A stretch of DNA of 64,000 nt from Mesorhizobium sp. M4B.F.Ca.ET.203.01.1.1 (GCF_004791025.1 NZ_SRUO01000002.1:558001-622000), one strand, 5' to 3'; shown: positions 17,553-26,662, numbered from the stretch's first letter. The notes: generated by a model not told the origin, from the sequence alone. Numbers and translations: made by a program.

Positions 17553-18218
17553 ATGTCCGACGACAGTTTTATCCGCGAAGTCAACGAAGAGATTCGTCGC
17601 GAACAGGCGCAGGCGCTGTGGGACCGTTTTGGTCCGGCGCTGCTTGGCCTTGCCATCCTGATCGTGCTCGGCACCGCCGCCGTCGTCGGCTACCGCTATT
17701 GGGACGAGAGCCGCGCCAACCGCTCGGGCGACGCTTTCTCGCAGGCGCTGAAGCTTGCCAATGACGGCAAGAGCGACGAGGCGCTCACCGCCCTCGATCA
17801 GCTCCAGAAGGACGGCTACGGCGCCTATCCGCTGCTCGCCCGCATGCGTGCCGCGACGGTCAAGGCCGACAAGGGCGACGTCGCCGCCGCCGTCAAGGAT
17901 TTCGACGACGTCGCGGCCGACAACGCCATCCCGCAGGGCATCCGCGACATGGCGCGGCTGAGGGCAGCGCTGCTGCTCGTCGACAGCGGCTCCTTCGCAG
18001 ACGTGTCCAGCCGTGTCGAGGCGCTCACCGCCGACACCAACACGCTGCGCCACACCGCGCGCGAGGCACTCGGCCTTGCCGCCTGGAAGGAAGGCAAGAC
18101 GGCGGACGCGCTCAAACTGTTCGACCAGATCGCTTCGGATGACGGCGCCCCGCGCAATGCGCGCCAGCGGGCGACCTTGATGTCCGAACTGATCCGCGGG
18201 TCGGGCAACGCGTCGTGA
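17553..18218 (+). CDS. TPR-like (YfgM-type) membrane-anchored protein
   Basis: A 221-residue protein with a cytoplasmic N-terminal tail (MSDDSFIREVNEEIRREQAQ), one transmembrane helix at about residues 26-47 (FGPALLGLAILIVLGTAAVV), and a periplasmic helical-repeat domain with Ala-rich TPR-like units. This layout matches YfgM/DUF2133 proteins, which in gammaproteobacteria associate with the Sec machinery. It ends 6 bases before der on the same strand, a neighbourhood that is conserved in many proteobacteria for this family. Confidence 0.82.
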   Translation: MSDDSFIREVNEEIRREQAQALWDRFGPALLGLAILIVLGTAAVVGYRYWDESRANRSGDAFSQALKLANDGKSDEALTALDQLQKDGYGAYPLLARMRAATVKADKGDVAAAVKDFDDVAADNAIPQGIRDMARLRAALLLVDSGSFADVSSRVEALTADTNTLRHTAREALGLAAWKEGKTADALKLFDQIASDDGAPRNARQRATLMSELIRGSGNAS

Positions 18219-18224
18219 CCCCGG

Positions 18225-19652
18225 ATGGGCTTCAAAGTCGCCATCATCGGCCGGCCTAACGTCGGCAAATCGACTCTTTTCAATCGGCTGGTCGGAAAGA
18301 AGCTGGCTCTCGTCGACGACACGCCGGGCGTCACCCGCGACCGCCGCGTCCACGCCGCCAAGCTCTACGATCTTTTCTTCGACGTCATCGACACCGCCGG
18401 CTTCGAGGACGCGGCTGCCTCGACGCTGCCCGGTCGCATGCGCCAGCAGACCGAGATCGCTATCCGCGAGGCCGACCTGATCTTCTTCACCATCGACGCC
18501 AAGTCCGGCCTGCTGCCCGACGACCGCACCTTTGCCGAGGTCGTGCGCAAGTCCGGCAAGCCGGTGGTGCTGGTCGCCAACAAGGCCGAGGCGCGCGGCG
18601 CGCAAGGCGGCATGCTGGAGGCCTGGGAGCTCGGCCTCGGCGAGCCGATCCCGGTCTCGGCCGAACACGGCCAGGGCATGCCCGACCTGCGCGACGCGGT
18701 GATCGCGGCGCTCGGCGAGGAACGTGCCTTCGGCGAGGACGAGGAGGACGATGCGGAGATCGCCGCCAGCGAGGTGCTGATCGGCGAGGACATCACTGAT
18801 CCCGATGCCGAGCCCGCCTATGACGACACCAAGCCGATGCGCATCGCCGTCGTCGGCCGTCCGAACGCCGGCAAGTCGACGCTGATCAACGCGCTGATCG
18901 GCGAGGAGCGGCTGCTGACCGGACCGGAAGCCGGCATCACCCGCGATTCGATCTCGGTCGACTGGGACTGGCGCGGTCGCCGCATGAAGCTGTTCGACAC
19001 CGCCGGCATGCGGCGCAAGGCCAAGGTCCAGGAGAAGCTCGAGAAGCTCTCGGTGCAGGACGGCCTGCGCGCCATCCGCTTTGCCGAGATCGTCATCATC
19101 GTGCTCGATGCCACCATCCCGTTCGAGAAGCAGGACCTGCAGATCGCCGACCTGATCATCCGCGAGGGTCGCGCGCCGGTCATTGCCTTCAACAAGTGGG
19201 ACCTGATCGACAATCCGCAGGAACTGCTGGCGGAACTTCGCGAGAAGACCGAGCGGCTCTTGCCGCAGGTGCGCGGCATCCAGGCGGTGACGGTGTCGGC
19301 CGAGACCGGGCGCGGCCTCGACAAATTGATGGATAGCGTCATCAAGACGCACAAGGTCTGGAACAGCCGCGTCTCGACCGGCAAGCTCAACCGCTGGCTG
19401 GAAGGCATCCTCGCGCATCACCCGCCGCCCGCCGTCGCCGGCCGCCGGCTGAAGATCAAATATGTCACCCAGGCCAAGACGCGCCCGCCGGGCTTCGTCG
19501 TCTCCTGCTCGCGGCCGGACGCGATGCCGCAATCCTACGTCCGCTATCTCTCGAACAGCCTGCGCGAGGCCTTCGACATGCCCGGCGTGCCGATCCGCAT
19601 GGCGCTGCGCACCTCGGACAACCCGTTTGCGGGCAGGGCGAAGAAGCGCTGA
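18225..19652 (+). CDS. der: Ribosome biogenesis GTPase Der (EngA)
   Basis: A 475-residue double GTPase needed for assembly of the 50S ribosomal subunit. Tandem G domains are obvious: the first P-loop GRPNVGKST at residues 9-17 with the DTPG switch and NKAE, the second P-loop GRPNAGKST near residue 210 with DTAGMRR and NKWD. A C-terminal KH-like domain follows ([20 protein letters not shown]). An acidic linker ([14 protein letters not shown]) joins the two G domains. It is probably in an operon with the upstream TPR-like gene. Confidence 0.97.
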   Translation: MGFKVAIIGRPNVGKSTLFNRLVGKKLALVDDTPGVTRDRRVHAAKLYDLFFDVIDTAGFEDAAASTLPGRMRQQTEIAIREADLIFFTIDAKSGLLPDDRTFAEVVRKSGKPVVLVANKAEARGAQGGMLEAWELGLGEPIPVSAEHGQGMPDLRDAVIAALGEERAFGEDEEDDAEIAASEVLIGEDITDPDAEPAYDDTKPMRIAVVGRPNAGKSTLINALIGEERLLTGPEAGITRDSISVDWDWRGRRMKLFDTAGMRRKAKVQEKLEKLSVQDGLRAIRFAEIVIIVLDATIPFEKQDLQIADLIIREGRAPVIAFNKWDLIDNPQELLAELREKTERLLPQVRGIQAVTVSAETGRGLDKLMDSVIKTHKVWNSRVSTGKLNRWLEGILAHHPPPAVAGRRLKIKYVTQAKTRPPGFVVSCSRPDAMPQSYVRYLSNSLREAFDMPGVPIRMALRTSDNPFAGRAKKR

Positions 19653-19692
19653 GGTTTTGGAGTCGGCGGCGCGTCCCAGCGCGTCCCTCCGG

Positions 19693-19867
19693 TCGTCATC
19701 CACGGGCGGAGCAAGGAGCGAAGTGACGCGCGCAGACCCGAGGCTCCATGCCGTAACTTCCAGGCGCTGCTCACGGTGCAGAATTCTACGCCGTTGCACA
19801 CAATCGGTCGATGGAACGGCCTGGATCCCAGGGTCTACGCTTCGCGTGGCTGCGCCTTAGGATGACG
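19693..19867. repeat. Large imperfect palindromic repeat, type C
   Basis: CGTCATCC at 19693 pairs with GGATGACG ending at 19867, and GACCCGAGGCTCCATGCCGT (19756-19775 region) pairs imperfectly with a segment at about 19815-19835. The central part holds GTGCAGAATTCTACGCCGTT. The right arm overlaps the 3' end of the LysR gene and provides its TAG stop and last ten or so codons. Such elements are dispersed in rhizobial genomes. Confidence 0.7.
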
Positions 19868-20812
19868 AAGTCGATAGGCTTCGGCCAGAAAGTAAGCGAC
19901 TTTCGGCAGGTTCTCTTTCGTCTCGGCGCTTTCGGGCAGCGCCTCCACTGCCGCCTGCAGCAATATCTCCGCCAGCCGCGCCGCGACCGGGTCGAGCTCA
20001 GCGTCCTTTTGGTGCAGCACCAGCGCCATCTTCGGCAGGGCAGGGAGCCCGAGCGTCCCGGACGCCATCGCCCTGACATTGGCGGGCAGGCCGATATCGG
20101 TGCGGATCGTCAGCCCGAGACCGGCGCCGACCGCCGCCCAGATGCCGCCGAGGCTGGGGCTGGAGAAGGCCATCCGCCAGGACAGGCCGGCGCGGTCGAG
20201 CGTTTCGGTCGCCACCGTGCGCAGCAGGCAGGGCGCCTCCAGCGCCACCAGCGGCAGGGGCTCGCCGCCGGGCGCGCCAAGCTCGATCGGCTTTGCCGGC
20301 CCGATCCAGCGCATCTGCACATCGGCGACCTGCCGGCTGTAGGGCAGGCTCGCGCCATTGTGCCAGGCAAGCGCGATGTCGAGGCTGCCCTGGGTGATCC
20401 GGTCGGCGAGTTCGTGGCTGCGCGCGATCCGCGCCTCGATCCTGACCTTGGGATGGGCGCGGGCGAAGCGGCCGAGCACCTCCGGCAGCACCGCCTCGCC
20501 GAAATCCTCCTGCAGTCCGAGCCGCACCCAGCCTTCCAGCTCGACGTCATGAATGGCGGCGGCCGCCTCGTCGTTGAGTTCGAGCAGCCGGCGTGCATAG
20601 CCGAGCATGGTCTCGCCGGCCTCGGTCAGCGCCAGCCCGCGCCCGGACTTGCGGAAGATCGGCGTCGCCGCCTGTTCTTCCAGCTTTTTCAGCTGTGCGC
20701 TGACGGCCGAGGTCGAGCGGCCGAGCCTCTCGGCCGCCTTGGCGAAGCTGCCCAGCTCCATGCCGGTGACGAAGGTCCTGAGAACGTCGAGGTCGAATGT
20801 GACGCGTCGCAT
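19835..20812 (-). CDS. LysR-family transcriptional regulator
   Basis: A 325-residue LysR protein. The helix-turn-helix is at about residues 8-66 (LRTFVTGMELGSFAKAAERL, STSAVSAQLKKLEEQAA), followed by the effector-binding domain with WVRLGLQEDFGEAVLPEVLG. The last residues (LRHPKAQPREA) and the stop codon lie inside a palindromic repeat, so the natural C-terminus was probably altered by the repeat. It is divergent from an MFS transporter at 20930 and likely regulates it; a TCAGGA/TCCTGA dyad lies between them. Confidence 0.88.
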   Translation of the reverse strand: MRRVTFDLDVLRTFVTGMELGSFAKAAERLGRSTSAVSAQLKKLEEQAATPIFRKSGRGLALTEAGETMLGYARRLLELNDEAAAAIHDVELEGWVRLGLQEDFGEAVLPEVLGRFARAHPKVRIEARIARSHELADRITQGSLDIALAWHNGASLPYSRQVADVQMRWIGPAKPIELGAPGGEPLPLVALEAPCLLRTVATETLDRAGLSWRMAFSSPSLGGIWAAVGAGLGLTIRTDIGLPANVRAMASGTLGLPALPKMALVLHQKDAELDPVAARLAEILLQAAVEALPESAETKENLPKVAYFLAEAYRLRHPKAQPREA

Positions 20813-20829
20813 GAGTATTGTCCCGAATT

Positions 20830-20857
20830 TCAGGATCGTTTGTCAAAAACTTCCTGA
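20830..20857. promoter_or_regulatory. Candidate LysR operator dyad
   Basis: TCAGGA (20830-20835) and TCCTGA (20852-20857) are perfect inverted half-sites separated by 16 bases, in the 117-base gap between the divergent LysR and MFS genes. The location fits a LysR activation site; the spacing is only loosely like the usual T-N11-A box. Confidence 0.3.
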
Positions 20858-20929
20858 TTTTATGGACGAAGCTACGGCGCTACATCACGCTCGTCAAGCC
20901 GGTCAGCCGGCCGCCACGGGAATGGAACC

Positions 20930-22201
20930 ATGTCCGTCATCGTCACACGCACCGATTGTCCGCCGCCTGCCAAAGCCGTTTCCGGCACCGCCAGCCAAAC
21001 CTTCGGACCCAACCATCGCTGGAAGGTGCTGGGCATCGGCGTCGCCGCCAATGCCGGGTTCTCGGCGACCTTCTCAGGCGTGCCGGCCACCGCGGTGGTG
21101 ATGCGCCAGGGATATCAGCTCGACGATGCCTCGCTCGGCCTCGCGCTCGGGCTTCTTGGCCTCGGCGTGGCGCTCAGCGAACTGCCCTGGGGCGTGGTCA
21201 CCGATCGCTGGGGCGATCGCCGCGTTCTGTTGACCGGGCTCGGCGCGACGGCGGCATGGCTGTTCGTCATGGCGATGCTCGTCGTACCGACAAAGGGTGC
21301 CATCCCCGGCGTCACTCTGCTATCGGCAAGTCTGCTCGTCGCCGGCCTGCTCGGCGGCAGCGTCAACGGCTCCAGCGGCCGCGCCATCATGGGATGGTTC
21401 CGCGAGGGCGAGCGCGGTTTCGCCATGAGCATCAGGCAGACGGCGGTGCCGCTCGGCGGCGGCATCGGCGCGCTCGTCCTGCCCTCGCTTGCCCTGGGCT
21501 TCGGCTTTGCCGCCGTCTTCGGCCTGCTGGCAGCCGTTTCCGCTCTCTCGGCCGTCTTTGCCTGGCGCTGGCTGCACGAACCGCCGGCGGAAGGGGGCGG
21601 TCATGTCGCCGCGACGGCCGGTCCGGCGCCGCTGCACAATCTCGAGGTCTGGCGCATCTCGAGCGCCATCGGCCTGCTTTGCTTCCCGCAGGTGGCGGTG
21701 CTCACCTTCGCCTCGGTGTTCCTGCACGATTTCGTAGGGCTGGGGACATTGGCGACCAGCGCGAGCCTCGCCGCCGTGCAGACCGGCGCCATGGTCATGC
21801 GCGTCTGGAGCGGTCGCTACACCGACCGTCACGGCAACCGCCGCCCGTTCCTCAGGCTGTGCAGCGCGCTGAGCGCGCTGGCCTTCGCCGTGCTCTGGCT
21901 GCTGGTCCTCACGGCCGCAGGCCGGCCGGCCCTGATGGCGGCGCTTCCAGTCGTGCTGGTCGTCGCAGGCATCGCGGTCTCCACCTGGCACGGCGTCGCC
22001 TACACCGAGCTTGCCACGCTTGCCGGCCCCGGCCATGTCGGAACCGCGCTCAGCCTCGCCAACAGCTTCGTCTTCGTCGGCTTCTGCCTGGTGCCGATCG
22101 CCATTCCCGGGCTCCTGCACCTCTGGGCATGGCCCGGCGTCTGGCTGGCGGCGGCCGGCTGCGCGCTGATCGCCTGGCCGATCTTCCTGCGGCCAGCTTG
22201 A
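20930..22201 (+). CDS. MFS transporter
   Basis: A 423-residue inner-membrane protein with about 12 hydrophobic spans. The loop 2-3 signature of the major facilitator superfamily is visible as GVVTDRWGDRRVLLTG, and the repeat in the second half is RVWSGRYTDRHGNRRPFLR. It also has SGRAIMGWFREGERGFAMSIRQTAVPLGGG, a stretch typical of the CynX/NarK-like and oxalate/formate-like carriers. The substrate is not evident. It is divergent from, and probably controlled by, the neighbouring LysR protein. Confidence 0.87.
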   Translation: MSVIVTRTDCPPPAKAVSGTASQTFGPNHRWKVLGIGVAANAGFSATFSGVPATAVVMRQGYQLDDASLGLALGLLGLGVALSELPWGVVTDRWGDRRVLLTGLGATAAWLFVMAMLVVPTKGAIPGVTLLSASLLVAGLLGGSVNGSSGRAIMGWFREGERGFAMSIRQTAVPLGGGIGALVLPSLALGFGFAAVFGLLAAVSALSAVFAWRWLHEPPAEGGGHVAATAGPAPLHNLEVWRISSAIGLLCFPQVAVLTFASVFLHDFVGLGTLATSASLAAVQTGAMVMRVWSGRYTDRHGNRRPFLRLCSALSALAFAVLWLLVLTAAGRPALMAALPVVLVVAGIAVSTWHGVAYTELATLAGPGHVGTALSLANSFVFVGFCLVPIAIPGLLHLWAWPGVWLAAAGCALIAWPIFLRPA

Positions 22202-22287
22202 TTCCGGCGCCGTCCCGATTCAGGCCAACATCAAAAAAACACGATCGATGGCGTTAACGCCCCATCAAGGTTAATGCATCATTTTGG

Positions 22288-22319
22288 CTCTCCAGAGGGT
22301 CAGTTGCGTTTCTGGAGAG
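22288..22319 (+). promoter_or_regulatory. 5'-UTR hairpin masking a ribosome binding site
   Basis: CTCTCCAGA (22288-22296) is a perfect 9-base complement of TCTGGAGAG (22311-22319), with a 14-base loop. The 3' arm contains GGAG at 22314-22317, the ribosome site for the GTG at 22324. Folding would hide it, so translation of the cell wall hydrolase could be gated. Confidence 0.5.
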
Positions 22320-22323
22320 TTCC

Positions 22324-23508
22324 GTGCATCGACGTGTCTTGAAGCGGCTGGTCGCCGCCGCCGGTGAGAGAAAACGTTCCTTCCTGTCTCCATTCGTTAT
22401 TGGCCTTGGCATCTGGGTCGGCTTTCCGTCGGTCGTCGCCTATCAGGACATGACCAGCCTCGTTTCCGGCCTTGAGACGTCGAACGCCCGCTGGAACGCC
22501 TATGTCGAAAAGTCCGTCGCGGGCTCGGTCCACAACGCCGAGATGCCGTTCGTCGATTCCACCTCCACCGGCTCGATCTCCGGCTCCGGCGTGCAACTGC
22601 CGGGCGTCGGCACGGTCGCCTTTCGCGGCAAGGGCAATGTGGCGGGAACGACGCCGGACGAGGACCGCATCGTGCGCGCCGACAAGAAGGGCCGCATCGT
22701 CCAGGTCTCGCCGGTGGCGCCACCAAAGGCCTTCAACGCCGGCTCAATCTTCGAACGCACATCCTCGCTGCTTCGCCCGAGCATGGACAGCGGCCTGAAG
22801 CTCGCCTTCGCCAAGCCCGGCATCAAAGGCAAGGAGATCCAGATCGCCCAGGCCTTCCACATCCGCGAGGACAAGAAGCCGGATCCCGGCGTGCCGGCCA
22901 TGCTGGCGGCGCTCGTCAACAACGACAAGCCGGACGTGCTGGCCACCGCCTATGCCCAGGCCGAGCCCGACTATGCCAAGGCCTCGCCCTTCGAGGCGCT
23001 GCTGCAGGACGAGGAGCCGAACAGCGGCCGCTTCATCCCGCCGATGGCCAAGGGCGATCACTGGTGGATCCAGAACCCGCTACCGGCCAGCGTCTTCTCC
23101 AAGCCGGAGCAGGCCTGCCTTGCCAACGGCATCTATTTCGAGGCGCGCAGCGAATCCGTGCGCGGCCAGGCCGCCGTCGCCCAGGTGATCCTCAACCGCG
23201 TGCGCAACCCGGCCTATCCGAAGTCGATCTGCGGCGTCGTCTACCAGAACGACAACTGGCTGAACCGCTGCCAGTTCTCCTTCGCCTGCGACGGCCGCAA
23301 GAAGCGCGTCACCGATCCCGCCGCCTACAAGACCGCGCAGGACGTCGCCATGGCGGTGACAGCCGGCAAGATCTTCATTCCGGAAGTCGGCTCGTCGACC
23401 CACTACTATGCCAATTACGTGCATCCGGGCTGGGCGCGCACGATGAAGCGAATGACCAAGATCGGCCTGCATATCTTCTACCGCACCTATGGTGGCGGCT
23501 GGAGCTGA
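22324..23508 (+). CDS. SleB-type cell wall hydrolase, membrane anchored
   Basis: A 394-residue protein with a basic N-terminus (MHRRVLKRLVAAAGERKR), a hydrophobic anchor at about residues 21-40, a long low-complexity periplasmic region, and a C-terminal SleB/Hydrolase_2 domain from about residue 264 (CLANGIYFEARSESVRGQAA, with the likely catalytic Glu in YFEAR). SleB-like enzymes cleave peptidoglycan glycan strands; in rhizobia they are associated with growth and cell-wall remodelling. The GTG at 22324 has GGAG 6 bases upstream, enclosed in a 9-bp hairpin. It stands alone between the MFS gene and the ATP synthase operon. Confidence 0.85.
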   Translation: MHRRVLKRLVAAAGERKRSFLSPFVIGLGIWVGFPSVVAYQDMTSLVSGLETSNARWNAYVEKSVAGSVHNAEMPFVDSTSTGSISGSGVQLPGVGTVAFRGKGNVAGTTPDEDRIVRADKKGRIVQVSPVAPPKAFNAGSIFERTSSLLRPSMDSGLKLAFAKPGIKGKEIQIAQAFHIREDKKPDPGVPAMLAALVNNDKPDVLATAYAQAEPDYAKASPFEALLQDEEPNSGRFIPPMAKGDHWWIQNPLPASVFSKPEQACLANGIYFEARSESVRGQAAVAQVILNRVRNPAYPKSICGVVYQNDNWLNRCQFSFACDGRKKRVTDPAAYKTAQDVAMAVTAGKIFIPEVGSSTHYYANYVHPGWARTMKRMTKIGLHIFYRTYGGGWS

Positions 23509-23688
23509 GGCTGTTTCGCCGGGACCTTCCGGGTGGTCCGGATGGCTCCGGACGCCGGCAGCCGGGGAGCCTTGGTTGCAAGGATTCGCCGGGCGCTTGC
23601 CCCGAACCGCGACGGGCACGATGTCGCACCTCTTTAAGCTGTTGATTTCAAAATAAAAAATACATGGGTTTGAAGTTCGGCCCGTGGC

Positions 23689-23717
23689 TTGACGGGCGCG
23701 GACCCTCTAACTATGTT
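23689..23717 (+). promoter_or_regulatory. Promoter of the F0 ATP synthase operon
   Basis: TTGACG at 23689-23694 and TATGTT at 23712-23717 are separated by exactly 17 bases, a good sigma-70 promoter. It lies 58 bases upstream of atpI in a 266-base gap that otherwise shows only GC-rich sequence and an A/T-rich stretch at 23648-23672. Confidence 0.6.
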
Positions 23718-23774
23718 GCCGGCGACTTTAGAAGCGGACGGACGCTAGCGGTCTGACCGGGCAGGGGGGTTGCG

Positions 23775-24167
23775 ATGGCCGACACGAACGGGCCAGACGG
23801 AACCGGAGAAACCGGCCGCGGCAGGCAGCGCGAAGCCGACATCCGCGACGACGATCTTGAGCGCCGCCGGCGTGATCTTGAAGCATCGCTTGCGACAAGA
23901 CGGCCGGACCGGCTCGAGGGGAAAGACGACGCGAAAGCAGTGACCGGATACGGTCAGGCACTCAAGCTGTCCAGCGAGTTCATCGCAGGCATAGTGGTCG
24001 GTGTCGCGATCGGCTGGATCATCGACCGGCTGGCGGGAATATCGCCATGGGGTCTGATCGTCGGCCTGCTGCTGGGATTTGGCGCCGGCGTCCTCAATGT
24101 CCTGCGTTCGGCGGGGCTGGTGGCGCAATTCGGACAGGGCGGCACGCCGCGCGATCCGGAGGAATGA
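23775..24167 (+). CDS. atpI: ATP synthase protein I
   Basis: A 130-residue protein with a charged N-terminal half (DIRDDDLERRRRDLEASLAT) and two transmembrane helices at about residues 67-87 (EFIAGIVVGVAIGWIIDRL) and 92-115 (WGLIVGLLLGFGAGVLNVLR). This is the alphaproteobacterial AtpI pattern, a non-essential assembly factor for the c-ring. It heads the F0 operon, 64 bases before atpB. Confidence 0.92.
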   Translation: MADTNGPDGTGETGRGRQREADIRDDDLERRRRDLEASLATRRPDRLEGKDDAKAVTGYGQALKLSSEFIAGIVVGVAIGWIIDRLAGISPWGLIVGLLLGFGAGVLNVLRSAGLVAQFGQGGTPRDPEE

Positions 24168-24231
24168 AGTGGCGCCGTCCTGGCGCTGGGTAAGACACTG
24201 AGGCCGCTCGCGGCTTTGACGGGGATGTAAA

Positions 24232-24990
24232 GTGGCTGCTGACAAGGTCGATCCGATCCACCAGTTCCATATCGTCAAGCTGATTCCGATCAACATCGGC
24301 GGCTACGACCTGTCCTTCACCAATTCCGCCTTGTTCATGGTCGCGACCGTCGCCGTCGCATCGGCCTTCCTCTACCTCACCACTGCCAGCCGCAGCCTCG
24401 TTCCCGGCCGCCTGCAGTCGGTCTCGGAAATGGCCTACGAGTTCGTCTCCAACATGCTGCGGGACTCGGCGGGAACGCAGGGGCTGAAGTTCTTCCCCTT
24501 CGTCTTTTCGCTGTTCATGTTCGTGCTGGTCGCCAACCTGCTCGGCCTGTTCCCCTATTTCTTCACCGTCACCAGCCACATCATCGTCACCTTCGGCCTC
24601 GCCGCGCTGGTCATCGGAACCGTCGTCGTCTACGGCTTCGGCAAGCATGGCCTCGGCTTCCTCAAGCTGTTCGTGCCGCATGGCGTGCCGGTCTTCCTGC
24701 TGCCGCTGGTGGTGCTGATCGAGGTGATCTCCTTCGTGTCGCGCCCGGTCAGCCTCTCGGTTCGTCTGTTCGCCAACATGCTGGCCGGCCACATCACGCT
24801 GAAAGTGTTCTCCGGCTTCGTCGTCAGCCTGAGCGCGCTGGGCGCCGTCGGCATCGCCGGCTCGGTGCTGCCGCTTGCCATGGCCGTCGCGCTGACGGCG
24901 CTGGAACTGCTGGTCGCCTTCCTGCAGGCCTACGTGTTTGCCGTGCTCACCTGCATGTATCTGAACGACGCCCTGCATCCCGGGCACTGA
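24232..24990 (+). CDS. atpB: ATP synthase F0 subunit a
   Basis: A 252-residue integral membrane protein forming the proton half-channels against the c-ring. The essential Arg is R178 in [14 protein letters not shown], and the C-terminal helix [20 protein letters not shown] is standard. It begins with GTG ([20 protein letters not shown]). Length and order (I, a, c, b', b) match other alphaproteobacteria, where the F1 genes are at another locus. Confidence 0.97.
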   Translation: MAADKVDPIHQFHIVKLIPINIGGYDLSFTNSALFMVATVAVASAFLYLTTASRSLVPGRLQSVSEMAYEFVSNMLRDSAGTQGLKFFPFVFSLFMFVLVANLLGLFPYFFTVTSHIIVTFGLAALVIGTVVVYGFGKHGLGFLKLFVPHGVPVFLLPLVVLIEVISFVSRPVSLSVRLFANMLAGHITLKVFSGFVVSLSALGAVGIAGSVLPLAMAVALTALELLVAFLQAYVFAVLTCMYLNDALHPGH

Positions 24991-25057
24991 TTACGAGTTT
25001 CCGGCATTCGTCGCCGGATGGAATTGCAACGGAATTACAGATCCAAAGGAGTTTGAA

Positions 25058-25282
25058 ATGGACGCAGAAGCAGCAAAGTACATCGGCGCCGGCATCGCTT
25101 GCCTGGGCATGGGTGGCGCGGGCATCGGCCTCGGCAACATCTTCGGCAGCTACCTGGCGGGCGCGCTGCGCAACCCGTCGGCTGCTGATGGCCAGTTCGG
25201 CCGCCTGATCTTCGGCTTCGCCGTGACCGAAGCTCTGGGCATCTTCTCCCTTCTCATCGCGCTTCTGGCCCTGTTCGGCTGA
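25058..25282 (+). CDS. atpE: ATP synthase F0 subunit c
   Basis: A 74-residue hairpin of two membrane helices. The polar loop RNPSA (residues 38-42) contacts F1, and the proton-carrying carboxylate is Glu58 in [13 protein letters not shown]. Glycine-rich helix 1 ([17 protein letters not shown]) packs the ring. AAAGGAG upstream of the ATG gives strong translation, as needed for the subunit present in about ten or more copies. Confidence 0.97.
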   Translation: MDAEAAKYIGAGIACLGMGGAGIGLGNIFGSYLAGALRNPSAADGQFGRLIFGFAVTEALGIFSLLIALLALFG

Positions 25283-25345
25283 GCACTGGGAAGATTGGAC
25301 AGGCAGGCCGCGATCAGCGGCTGGCCTGATATCAGGGGATAGTCC

Positions 25346-25942
25346 ATGTTCGTGACATCTGCCTTTGCAGAAGAGTCAGCGCCGGCCGCCGAAGGCGCCG
25401 CCGGTGCGGGAGCCGAAACGCATGCCGGCACCGAGGTGCCCGGCGAGGCGCACGGCACCTTCCCGCCATTCGATCCGGCGACGTTCCCGTCGCAGTTGCT
25501 GTGGCTGGCGATCACCTTCGGGCTGTTCTACCTGTTCCTGAAGCGGGTGGTGATGCCGCGCCTTGGTGGCATCATCGACGTCCGCAACGACCGCATCACG
25601 CAGGACCTCGACCATGCCGCCCGGCTGAAGGGCGAGGCTGACGCCGCCGTTGCTGCTTACGAGCAGGAACTGGCCGAAGCCAAGTCGAGAGCCAATGCGA
25701 TCGGCCAGCAGGCCGGCGATGCCGCCAAGGCCGAGGCCGAGGCCGTCCGCAAGAAGGTCGAGGCGGAGCTCGACAAGAAGCTCGGCGCGGCCGAGGCCAG
25801 CATCGCGTCGATCAAGGCTAACGCCATGAAGGAAGTCGGCACCATCGCCGAGGACACCGCTTCGGCCATCGTCGAGGCGCTTGTCGGCGGCAAGGCCAGC
25901 AAGGCCGAGATCGCGGCCGCGGTCAAATCCGTGGCCCGGTGA
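25346..25942 (+). CDS. atpF': ATP synthase F0 subunit b' (second b-type subunit)
   Basis: A 198-residue peripheral stalk subunit. An N-terminal extension (FVTSAFAEESAPAAEGAAGA) precedes the membrane helix at about residues 51-68 (LLWLAITFGLFYLFLKRVV), then a long Ala/Lys/Glu-rich coiled coil runs to the C-terminus. Photosynthetic bacteria and alphaproteobacteria have two different b subunits; this is the b' form by its upstream position and extension. It ends 10 bases before atpF. Confidence 0.93.
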   Translation: MFVTSAFAEESAPAAEGAAGAGAETHAGTEVPGEAHGTFPPFDPATFPSQLLWLAITFGLFYLFLKRVVMPRLGGIIDVRNDRITQDLDHAARLKGEADAAVAAYEQELAEAKSRANAIGQQAGDAAKAEAEAVRKKVEAELDKKLGAAEASIASIKANAMKEVGTIAEDTASAIVEALVGGKASKAEIAAAVKSVAR

Positions 25943-25952
25943 GGAGCGCATC

Positions 25953-26444
25953 ATGGACGCCACATCTCTCGCAACGCTCTGGGCCACGGTCGCCCTGATC
26001 ATCTTCCTCGGCGTTGCCGTCTACATCAAGGTGCCCGGCCTGATCGCCAAGGGCCTGGACGCCCGCGCCGCCAAGATCAGCAACGAGCTTGAAGAAGCCC
26101 GCCGGCTGCGCGAAGAGGCCCAGCAGCTGCTCGGCCAGTACCAGAAGAAGCGCAAGGAAGCCGAGCAGGAGGCCGCCGACATCGTCGCCGCCGCCAAGCG
26201 CGAGGCCGAACTGCTCGCCGCCGAGGCGCACAAGAAGACCGAGGACTATGTGACGCGCCGCACCGCGCTCGCCGAGCAGAAGATCGGCCAGGCCGAGCGC
26301 GAGGCAGTTGCGGAAGTGCGTGCCAGCGCCGTCGACGTCGCCGTCGAGGCCGCCCGCGCGCTGCTTGCCGCCAAGGTCGACGCCAAGGCCGGCGCGGACT
26401 TCTTCAAGTCGGCGCTGCAGGAAGTGAAGGCCAAGCTGAACTGA
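25953..26444 (+). CDS. atpF: ATP synthase F0 subunit b
   Basis: A 163-residue b subunit: membrane helix at about residues 5-27 (LATLWATVALIIFLGVAVYI), the hinge KGLDARAAKISNELEEARRL, then a charged coiled coil that dimerises with b' to form the stator. The ATG at 25953 is preceded by GAGGAG; the longer frame to 25881 overlaps b' and is not used. It is the last gene of the operon, followed 24 bases later by a strong terminator. Confidence 0.95.
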   Translation: MDATSLATLWATVALIIFLGVAVYIKVPGLIAKGLDARAAKISNELEEARRLREEAQQLLGQYQKKRKEAEQEAADIVAAAKREAELLAAEAHKKTEDYVTRRTALAEQKIGQAEREAVAEVRASAVDVAVEAARALLAAKVDAKAGADFFKSALQEVKAKLN

Positions 26445-26467
26445 GCGCTTCGCCGTTAGAAATCAAA

Positions 26468-26501
26468 AAGCCGCCTGGGCAACCCGGCGGCTCTTTTGTT
26501 T
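26468..26501 (+). terminator. Rho-independent terminator of the atp operon
   Basis: GCCGCC-T-GGG pairs with CCC-GGCGGC around a CAA loop (one bulged T), followed by TCTTTTGTTT. It lies 24 bases after the atpF stop. Confidence 0.85.
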
Positions 26502-26510
26502 GAGCGAGAT

Positions 26511-26662
26511 ATTCTCCCCCCTTGAGGGGGAGATGTCGCCAAAGGCGACAGAGGGGGTCGGTTCGACTGGGCGCGACTTTCTTGCGGACGACAGATGGCG
26601 TTGGAGCTTCACGCGAAGCGACCCCCTCTGCCTGCCGGCCATCTCCCCCTCAAGGGGGGAGA
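26511..26662. repeat. Composite inverted repeat, type A copy 2
   Basis: The arms 26511-26562 and 26612-26662 are imperfect reverse complements, each with a CTCCCCCCTTGAGGGGGAG hairpin followed by a short GC block and an AGAGGGGGTCG tract. The middle differs from copy 1 and lacks the GTTGGCGATTTGGCGAAA core. The right arm ends exactly one base before the rnhB stop codon (26663-26665). Confidence 0.85.

Noticed and set aside
17451..19799. A 782-codon open frame antisense to the TPR-like gene and der
   Set aside because: It is a by-product of high GC at third positions; the opposite strand encodes clearly recognised proteins with all their motifs.
22253..22273. Possible CtrA site (two TTAA boxes) upstream of the cell wall hydrolase
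   Set aside because: The spacing is 13 bases rather than the 7 of the CtrA consensus.
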